From Burkholderiaceae bacterium (GTDB lineage Bacteria > Pseudomonadota > Gammaproteobacteria > Burkholderiales > Burkholderiaceae), in NCBI GenBank assembly GCA_022701965.1, contig JAKONL010000531.1:1-11176 (forward strand): a DNA stretch of 11,176 nt, in the 5' to 3' direction. Shown here piece after piece: positions 7,275-11,176 of the stretch. The notes beneath the pieces are model-generated. The model was not told where the DNA came from. It saw nothing but the letters and a program-made list of their open reading frames with translations, and ran no database searches. The position numbers were made by a program, and so were the translations under genes. The number at the start of each line of letters is the position of its first letter. Positions within the stretch are counted from its first letter, which is position 1.

Positions 7275-8429
7275 ATGTCGGCCGTCTTCCAGCAACCCTC
7301 CCTCGCCCGGCGCATCGTGCCCATCTTCCAGGGCTTCGACGGGTTCCTCGCCTTCGCCGTGTTCCTGCTGGTCTGTGCCGGACTGCTCACGATGTACTCG
7401 TCGGGCTTCGCGCACGGCACCCGCTTCGTCGACCATGGCCGCAACATGCTGATCGCGGGTTTCATCATGTTCGTGGTGGCGCAGGTGCCGCCGCAGCGGC
7501 TCATGGCCCTCGCCGTGCCGCTCTACGTCGCCGGCGTGGCGCTGCTGATCGCGGTCGCGATCTTCGGCATCACCAAGAAAGGCGCCCGGCGCTGGATCAA
7601 TGTCGGCATGGTGATCCAGCCGAGCGAGATCCTGAAGATCGCCACGCCGCTGATGCTCGCCTGGTGGTTCCAGCGCCGCGAAGGGCAATTGCGACCGCTG
7701 GATTTCGCCATGGCGACGGTGCTGCTGGCGATTCCGGTCGGGTTGATCATGAAGCAGCCCGACCTCGGCACCTCGCTGCTGGTGCTGGCCGCGGGGCTGT
7801 CGGTGATCTTCTTCGCCGGCCTGAGCTGGAAGCTGATCGTGCCGCCGGTGCTGATCGGCCTGGTCGCGGTGACGCTGATCGTGGGCTTCGAGTCGCAACT
7901 GTGCGCCGACGGGGTCGACTGGCGCGTGTTGCACGACTACCAGAAGCAGCGCGTCTGCACGCTGCTCGACCCGACCAAGGACCCGCTCGGCAAGGGTTTC
8001 CACATCATCCAGGGAATGATCGCCATCGGCTCCGGCGGCATCGGCGGCAAGGGGTTCATGCAGGGCACCCAGACGCACCTCGAATTCATCCCCGAACGCA
8101 CCACCGACTTCATCTTCGCCGCCTACTCCGAGGAGTTCGGCCTCGCCGGCAACCTGTTCCTGATCGTCTCCTTCATCTTCCTGATCTTCCGCGGCCTGAA
8201 GATCGCGCTCGATGCACCCACCTTGTTCTCCCGCCTGCTCGCCGGCGCCGTCACGATGATCTTCTTCACCTACGCCTTCGTGAACATGGGCATGGTCAGC
8301 GGCATCCTTCCGGTGGTGGGCGTGCCGCTGCCGTTCATCAGCTACGGCGGTACCGCGATGGTGACCCTCGGCCTCGCGCTCGGCATCCTGATGTCCATCG
8401 CCCGCGCCAAGCGCCTGATGCAGACCTGA
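7275..8429 (+). CDS. rodA: Rod-shape SEDS peptidoglycan polymerase RodA
   Basis: RodA is the SEDS-family glycosyltransferase of the elongasome, working with the transpeptidase PBP2 and MreBCD in the inner membrane. The 384-residue product, close to E. coli RodA (370), has about ten hydrophobic segments. Family signatures are clear: ITKKGARRWINVGMVIQPSEILK (99-121), KQPDLGTSLL (160-169), a large periplasmic loop with GKGFMQGTQTHLEFIPERTTDFIFAAYSEEFG carrying the essential Asp278, and the C-terminal signature GVPLPFISYGG (349-359). No Shine-Dalgarno precedes ATG 7275; a GATAAT box ends 8 bases upstream. The usual neighbours mreB, mreC, mreD and mrdA are not here: rodA starts its own plus-strand unit. 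FtsW is the alternative paralogue, but the PSEILK and PERTTDF context and the short N-terminus favour RodA. Confidence 0.95.
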   Translation: MSAVFQQPSLARRIVPIFQGFDGFLAFAVFLLVCAGLLTMYSSGFAHGTRFVDHGRNMLIAGFIMFVVAQVPPQRLMALAVPLYVAGVALLIAVAIFGITKKGARRWINVGMVIQPSEILKIATPLMLAWWFQRREGQLRPLDFAMATVLLAIPVGLIMKQPDLGTSLLVLAAGLSVIFFAGLSWKLIVPPVLIGLVAVTLIVGFESQLCADGVDWRVLHDYQKQRVCTLLDPTKDPLGKGFHIIQGMIAIGSGGIGGKGFMQGTQTHLEFIPERTTDFIFAAYSEEFGLAGNLFLIVSFIFLIFRGLKIALDAPTLFSRLLAGAVTMIFFTYAFVNMGMVSGILPVVGVPLPFISYGGTAMVTLGLALGILMSIARAKRLMQT

Positions 8430-8452
8430 TCGAGCCTGCCTCGCATTGCCAA

Positions 8453-8489
8453 AACACCGCAGAACTGGCTCTGCTAGGCCGCAGGTGTT
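8453..8489 (+). other. Imperfect stem-loop after rodA
   Basis: AACACC (8453-8458) pairs with GGTGTT (8484-8489), and just inside it GCAG (8459-8462) pairs with CTGC (8471-8474), leaving an asymmetric bulge. There is no T-run after it, so it is not a normal intrinsic terminator. It may be the left edge of the adjacent repeat or a processing or stability structure for rodA mRNA. Confidence 0.3.
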
Positions 8490-8490
8490 G

Positions 8491-8544
8491 CCCCCTGCAG
8501 GGGGTAGGCGCTGCCACACGAAGTGGGCAAGCCTGGGGGCGAGC
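8491..8544. repeat. GC-rich intergenic hairpin repeat, copy 1
   Basis: Copy 1 starts with the perfect palindrome CCCCCTGCAGGGGG (8491-8504), runs through TAGGCG and a small hairpin (GCC-A-CAC, loop GAA, GTG-GGC), and ends with GCCTGGGGGCGAGC. A second diverged copy follows with a period of about 65 bases. AGGC near the start and GCCT near the end can also pair to close an outer stem. Elements of this C-run/G-run form are, as I recall, dispersed between genes in Comamonadaceae; copy number here needs a genome search. Confidence 0.7.
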
Positions 8545-8553
8545 CACATTCCA

Positions 8554-8609
8554 CCCCGGTAGGGGGAAGGCGAAGCGGACACAAAGTGCCGCGCAGCCTG
8601 GGGGCGAGC
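8554..8609. repeat. GC-rich intergenic hairpin repeat, copy 2
   Basis: Copy 2 aligns with copy 1 across its length: CCCC, then AGGGGGAAGGCG, then a hairpin (GCGG-A-CAC, loop AAA, GTG-CCGC), then the identical GCCTGGGGGCGAGC. The lower hairpin stem differs in sequence from copy 1 but both arms changed together, keeping the pairing and the bulged A. The copy ends 11 bases before the tldD ATG, so the repeat occupies the position where a ribosome-binding site and promoter would be. Confidence 0.7.
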
Positions 8610-8615
8610 AATAAT
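8610..8615 (+). promoter_or_regulatory. Candidate -10 element of tldD
   Basis: AATAAT lies 5 bases before the tldD ATG and directly after repeat copy 2. No Shine-Dalgarno is seen in the usual place. The position fits a leaderless transcript. Cotranscription with rodA through the repeats remains possible, and a -35 is not evident. Confidence 0.3.
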
Positions 8616-8620
8616 CCAGA

Positions 8621-10093
8621 ATGATTTCTCGCGAACCCACCATCGAACGCCTCGCCGTCGCGCAGGGCCTGCTGCTGACGCCCTTCGGGCTCGACGAGTC
8701 GCACCTGACCCGGGCGCTGGCCGAGATCAAGGCGCACAAGGTCGACGACGCCGACCTCTATTTCCAGTACACGCGCAGCGAGGGCTGGAGCCTGGAGGAA
8801 GGCATCGTCAAGACCGGCAGCTTCAGCATCGATCAGGGCGTGGGCGTGCGGGCGGTGAGCGGCGAGAAGACGGCGTTCGCCTATTCGGACGACATCTCCG
8901 AGGCGTCGCTGTTCGACGCGGCGCGCACCGTGCGCTCGATCTCGTCGGCCGCCAACGGCGGTCGCGCCCGGGTGCCGTCGCGCAAGGTCGCATCGAGCCG
9001 CTCGCTCTACGACGGCGTCGACCCGATCGCCACGCTCGACAGCACGGCCAAGGTCAAGCTGCTCGAGAAGGTCGAACAGCTCGCCCGCAGCCGCGATCCG
9101 CGCATCGCGCAGGTGATGGCCGGCCTCGCGAGTGAATACGACGTGGTGCTGATCGCGCGCGCCGACGGCACGCTGGCGGCCGACGTGCGGCCCCTGGTGC
9201 GCCTGTCGGTCACGGTCATCGCCGAGCAGACCGTGGGCGGCGTCGCACGACGCGAGATCGGCTCGGGCGGCGGCGGCGGGCGCTTCGGCCTGGCCTATTT
9301 CACTGATGCGCAGATCGCCGAATACGTCGACCACGCGGTCAAGTCCGCGCTCACCAATCTCGAGTCGCGCCCGGCCAAGGCCGGCGAGATGGTCGTGGTA
9401 CTCGGCCCGGGCTGGCCGGGCATCCTGCTGCATGAGGCCATCGGCCACGGCCTCGAGGGCGACTTCAACCGCAAGGGATCGAGCGCGTTCTCGGGCCGGA
9501 TCGGCGAGCGCGTGGCCGCCAAGGGCGTCACGGTGCTCGACGACGGCACGATCGCGGACCGCCGCGGCTCGCTCAACGTCGACGACGAAGGCAACGCCAG
9601 CCAGCGCAACGTGCTGATCGAGGACGGCATCCTCAAGGGCTACATCCAGGATTCGATGAACGCGCGCCTGAGCGGTGTCGCGGCCACCGGCAACGGCCGC
9701 CGCGAGAGCTACGCCCACGTGCCGATGCCGCGCATGACCAACACCTACATGCTCGGCGGCGACCGCAAGCCCGACGAGATCGTGGCCAGCATCAAGAAAG
9801 GCCTGTACGCCACCAATTTCGGCGGCGGACAGGTCGACATCACGAGCGGCAAGTTCGTGTTCTCGGCGAGCGAGGCCTACTGGGTCGAGAACGGCAAGAT
9901 CCAGTACCCGGTCAAGGGCGCGACCATCGTCGGCAACGGCCCCGATGCGCTCACCCGCGTGACCATGATCGGCGACGACATGGCGCTGGATTCGGGCGTC
10001 GGCACCTGCGGCAAGGAAGGCCAGAGCGTGCCGGTGGGCGTCGGCCAGCCGACGCTGCGCATCGACGGGCTGACCGTCGGCGGCACCGCCTGA
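8621..10093 (+). CDS. tldD: Metalloprotease subunit TldD
   Basis: TldD is the zinc-bearing subunit of the cytoplasmic TldD/TldE (PmbA) protease, which trims microcin B17 precursor and degrades unfolded peptides such as the CcdA antitoxin. The product is 490 residues against 481 in E. coli and is highly similar throughout: SIDQGVGVRAVSGEKTAFAY near 68-87, DGTLAADVRPLVRLSV near 185, and the closing GKEGQSVPVGVGQPTLRIDG. The zinc site is HEAIGH (His271, Glu272, His275), and Cys463 in GTCGKEG corresponds to the third ligand in E. coli. The C-terminus is the family-typical LTVGGTA. The start at 8621 gives the expected N-terminal length; a GC-rich repeat ends 11 bases before it. The TldE partner is not in the window, which is normal, as the two genes are often unlinked. 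Confidence 0.97.
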   Translation: MISREPTIERLAVAQGLLLTPFGLDESHLTRALAEIKAHKVDDADLYFQYTRSEGWSLEEGIVKTGSFSIDQGVGVRAVSGEKTAFAYSDDISEASLFDAARTVRSISSAANGGRARVPSRKVASSRSLYDGVDPIATLDSTAKVKLLEKVEQLARSRDPRIAQVMAGLASEYDVVLIARADGTLAADVRPLVRLSVTVIAEQTVGGVARREIGSGGGGGRFGLAYFTDAQIAEYVDHAVKSALTNLESRPAKAGEMVVVLGPGWPGILLHEAIGHGLEGDFNRKGSSAFSGRIGERVAAKGVTVLDDGTIADRRGSLNVDDEGNASQRNVLIEDGILKGYIQDSMNARLSGVAATGNGRRESYAHVPMPRMTNTYMLGGDRKPDEIVASIKKGLYATNFGGGQVDITSGKFVFSASEAYWVENGKIQYPVKGATIVGNGPDALTRVTMIGDDMALDSGVGTCGKEGQSVPVGVGQPTLRIDGLTVGGTA

Positions 10094-10126
10094 GCGCGCC
10101 GGTGGCCGTTTCGCGATTTTCTTCTG

Positions 10127-10135
10127 TGTTAGATT
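10127..10135 (+). promoter_or_regulatory. Extended -10 promoter element for the aroG leader
   Basis: TGT followed by TAGATT gives an extended -10 (TGn plus four of six matches to TATAAT) in the 50 bases between the tldD stop and the leader ATG. The hexamer ends 8 bases before ATG 10144, so transcription would begin at or just before the leader start codon. The -35 region (about 10106-10112) is poor, which an extended -10 can offset. No operator-like palindrome is evident. Confidence 0.5.
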
Positions 10136-10143
10136 CGCCAGCG

Positions 10144-10218
10144 ATGTCTTCTGTCCGCAACTTTTTTTATGGCTACTTTTGGTTCCCGGTTTCCGGCGGA
10201 CGAGAGGCGAGCGCGTAA
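10144..10218 (+). CDS. Aromatic leader peptide of the DAHP synthase attenuator
   Basis: This 24-codon ORF runs from ATG 10144 to TAA 10216-10218. Its core FFYGYFWFP (residues 7-15) places seven aromatic codons in eight positions: four Phe (three of them TTT, unusual in this GC-rich genome), two Tyr and one Trp. Such density is diagnostic of a regulatory leader peptide like E. coli PheL rather than a functional protein. Its translation speed should report charging of tRNA-Phe and tRNA-Tyr, perhaps also tRNA-Trp. The ORF overlaps strands 1 and 2 of the downstream attenuator. There is no Shine-Dalgarno; a -10-like element lies 8 bases upstream, so the leader may be translated from a leaderless RNA. 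It ends 103 bases before the aroG start. Confidence 0.9.
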   Translation: MSSVRNFFYGYFWFPVSGGREASA

Positions 10219-10273
10219 GAAGCGATCAGACAGCAAACCTCCCAGAACCGCCGGTGCCTCAAGCCCGGCGGTT
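10147..10273 (+). promoter_or_regulatory. Transcription attenuator with competing 1:2, 2:3 and 3:4 pairings
   Basis: Four strands are visible. Strand 1, GTCCGC (10153-10158), pairs with GCGGAC (10196-10201), with weaker extension back to 10147. Strand 2, CCGGCGG (10193-10199), pairs with strand 3, CCGCCGG (10248-10254), as an antiterminator. Strand 3, extended as AACCGCCGG (10246-10254), pairs perfectly with strand 4, CCGGCGGTT (10265-10273), as the terminator. Strands 2 and 4 carry the same heptamer and compete for strand 3. A ribosome stalled on the first aromatic codons (10162-10176) covers strand 1 but leaves strand 2 free, favouring antitermination. A ribosome reaching the stop codon at 10216 covers strand 2 and lets the terminator form. 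With no translation, 1:2 blocks strand 2 and termination again follows. Confidence 0.88.
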
Positions 10274-10279
10274 TTTTTT
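10246..10279 (+). terminator. Intrinsic terminator of the aroG attenuator
   Basis: A perfect 9-bp stem (AACCGCCGG, 10246-10254, with CCGGCGGTT, 10265-10273) encloses a 10-base loop and is followed by eight T residues (10272-10279, the first two within the stem). It is the only strong intrinsic terminator I see in the window. It lies between the leader stop codon and aroG, not after tldD in the usual sense, which supports attenuation. An attenuated RNA starting at 10144 would be about 136 nt. Confidence 0.93.
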
Positions 10280-10309
10280 GTTCTCAATTGTTCAGTTCCA
10301 CCGACATCC

Positions 10310-10314
10310 AGGAG
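10310..10314 (+). promoter_or_regulatory. Shine-Dalgarno of aroG
   Basis: AGGAG lies 7 bases before ATG 10322. It is the clearest ribosome-binding site in the window and fixes the aroG start. Its presence fits a gene translated from a long 5' leader, in contrast to the SD-less starts of rodA, tldD and the leader peptide. Confidence 0.85.
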
Positions 10315-10321
10315 CCTCACG

Positions 10322-11176
10322 ATGACCAGTCCCACCGCCCCCACCAGCGACAGCTGGTATGCGAGCGTCGAGAAAACCAGCCAGACCGACGACGAACGCA
10401 TCAAGGACATCAACGTGCTACCCCCTCCCGATCACCTGATCCGCTTCTTCCCGATACGCGGAACGGCGGTCGAAACGCTGATCACCGACACCCGCCGCAA
10501 GATCCACGACATCATGGCCGGCGAGGACGACCGCCTGCTGGTGGTCATGGGGCCGTGCTCGATCCACGACCCGGCCGCCGCGCTCGACTACGCGCGCCGC
10601 CTGAAGGTGGTGCGCGACCGGTACGCCGACTCCCTGGAAATCGTGATGCGCGTCTATTTCGAGAAGCCCCGCACCACCGTCGGCTGGAAGGGCCTCATCA
10701 ACGACCCGTACCTCGACGAGACCTTCCGCATCGACGAGGGCCTGCGCATGGCGCGCCAGCTGCTGATCGACATCAACCGCCTGGGGCTGCCCGCCGGCAG
10801 CGAATTCCTCGACGTGATCTCGCCGCAATACATCGGCGACCTGATCTCGTGGGGCGCGATCGGCGCGCGCACGACCGAGAGCCAGGTGCATCGCGAGCTC
10901 GCCTCGGGCATCTCGGCGCCGATCGGCTTCAAGAACGGCACCGACGGCAACATCCGCATCGCCACCGACGCCATCCAGGCGGCAGCGCGCGGCCACCATT
11001 TCCTGTCGGTGCACAAGAACGGCCAGGTCGCGATCGTGCAGACCAACGGCAACAAGGATTGCCATGTGATCCTGCGCGGCGGCAAGGCGCCCAACTACGA
11101 TGCCGAAAGCGTCGCAGCCGCCGGCCGCGACCTGGAGGCGGCCGGCCTGCGCCCGACCCTGATGGTCGACTGCAGC
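10322..11176 (+). CDS. aroG: Class I 3-deoxy-7-phosphoheptulonate (DAHP) synthase, 3' end beyond window
   Basis: DAHP synthase condenses phosphoenolpyruvate and erythrose 4-phosphate, the entry step to the aromatic pathway. The first 285 residues are present; the family is about 350 long. E. coli AroG motifs are visible with an offset of 18: GPCSIHD with metal ligand Cys79, YFEKPRTTVGWKG with catalytic Lys115, EFLDVISPQY (Asp164, Pro168), WGAIGARTTESQVHRELASGIS (Ser198) and GFKNGTDG. The N-terminal TDDERIKDI matches the AroG segment that forms the inhibitor site across the dimer. Asp164, Pro168, Ser198 and Ser229 correspond to AroG D146, P150, S180 and S211, residues of the Phe site, so Phe-type feedback is the best guess. 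The window stops one codon before the expected catalytic His. About 18 extra N-terminal residues precede the AroG-like start. Expression is controlled by the upstream attenuator. Confidence 0.96.
   Translation, partial: MTSPTAPTSDSWYASVEKTSQTDDERIKDINVLPPPDHLIRFFPIRGTAVETLITDTRRKIHDIMAGEDDRLLVVMGPCSIHDPAAALDYARRLKVVRDRYADSLEIVMRVYFEKPRTTVGWKGLINDPYLDETFRIDEGLRMARQLLIDINRLGLPAGSEFLDVISPQYIGDLISWGAIGARTTESQVHRELASGISAPIGFKNGTDGNIRIATDAIQAAARGHHFLSVHKNGQVAIVQTNGNKDCHVILRGGKAPNYDAESVAAAGRDLEAAGLRPTLMVDCS

Noticed and set aside
8453..8489. Stem-loop after rodA as an intrinsic terminator
   Set aside because: No T-run follows, the stem is interrupted, and GC-rich repeat DNA comes next.
7254..8582. 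Upstream extension of the esterase frame across rodA (640 codons in all)
   Set aside because: Only the last 197 codons carry hydrolase motifs; the rest is His/Asp/Glu/Arg-rich antisense of rodA.
8491..8609. CRISPR-like array or attachment site
   Set aside because: Only two diverged copies, no spacer pattern, no cas genes, no integrase and no tRNA nearby; an intergenic hairpin repeat explains it better.
8474..9718. Minus-strand frame of 414 codons opposite tldD
   Set aside because: Low-complexity Ala/Arg/Val composition, no motifs, and it runs through the intergenic repeats; tldD on the other strand is unambiguous.
1..11176. Mobile element, tRNA, rRNA or horizontally acquired island
   Set aside because: No transposase, integrase, terminal repeats or RNA gene was recognised, and base composition and gene content look uniform and housekeeping throughout.

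Overview
The window is about 11 kb of GC-rich, densely packed chromosome with strong GC3 in every gene. Protein sequences (LpxC, RuvC, AroE, RodA, TldD, class I DAHP synthase) and the type of intergenic repeat point to a betaproteobacterium of the order Burkholderiales, probably Comamonadaceae or a close relative. This is judged from remembered family sequences, not from a search. No phage, transposon, CRISPR, tRNA or rRNA is visible; it reads as core housekeeping chromosome.

Layout. (1) 1-994, plus strand: the 3' part of lpxC (lipid A synthesis), then a 58-residue two-helix membrane protein. (2) 996-1544, minus: ruvC, convergent with and one base from the small gene. (3) 1688-2104, plus: a DUF2809-type small membrane protein whose end overlaps the end of mtgA. 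(4) 7253 down to 2049, minus: a compact five-gene run with gaps of 22, 5, 34 and 14 bases, in transcription order a YqiA-like esterase, an RNB-domain exoribonuclease, a TonB-family protein, aroE and mtgA. (5) 7275-11176, plus: rodA, a duplicated GC-rich hairpin repeat, tldD, a transcription attenuator with an aromatic leader peptide, and the first 285 codons of a DAHP synthase gene (aroG-type).

The genes fall into three groups: cell envelope (lpxC, mtgA, rodA, the TonB-like protein), aromatic amino acid synthesis (aroE and the DAHP synthase, in separate units), and nucleic acid or protein processing (ruvC, RNB nuclease, tldD).

The most striking element is at 10127-10279. A 24-codon leader ORF contains the core FFYGYFWFP and overlaps a complete set of mutually exclusive RNA pairings (1:2, 2:3, 3:4) ending in a perfect 9-bp stem and eight T residues. 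This is a textbook ribosome-mediated attenuator for the first enzyme of the shikimate pathway. A second theme is that several start codons lie only 5-8 bases after a -10-like hexamer, which suggests leaderless transcripts. Between the esterase gene and rodA, one ATAAT core could serve as the -10 in both directions with identical 8-base spacing.
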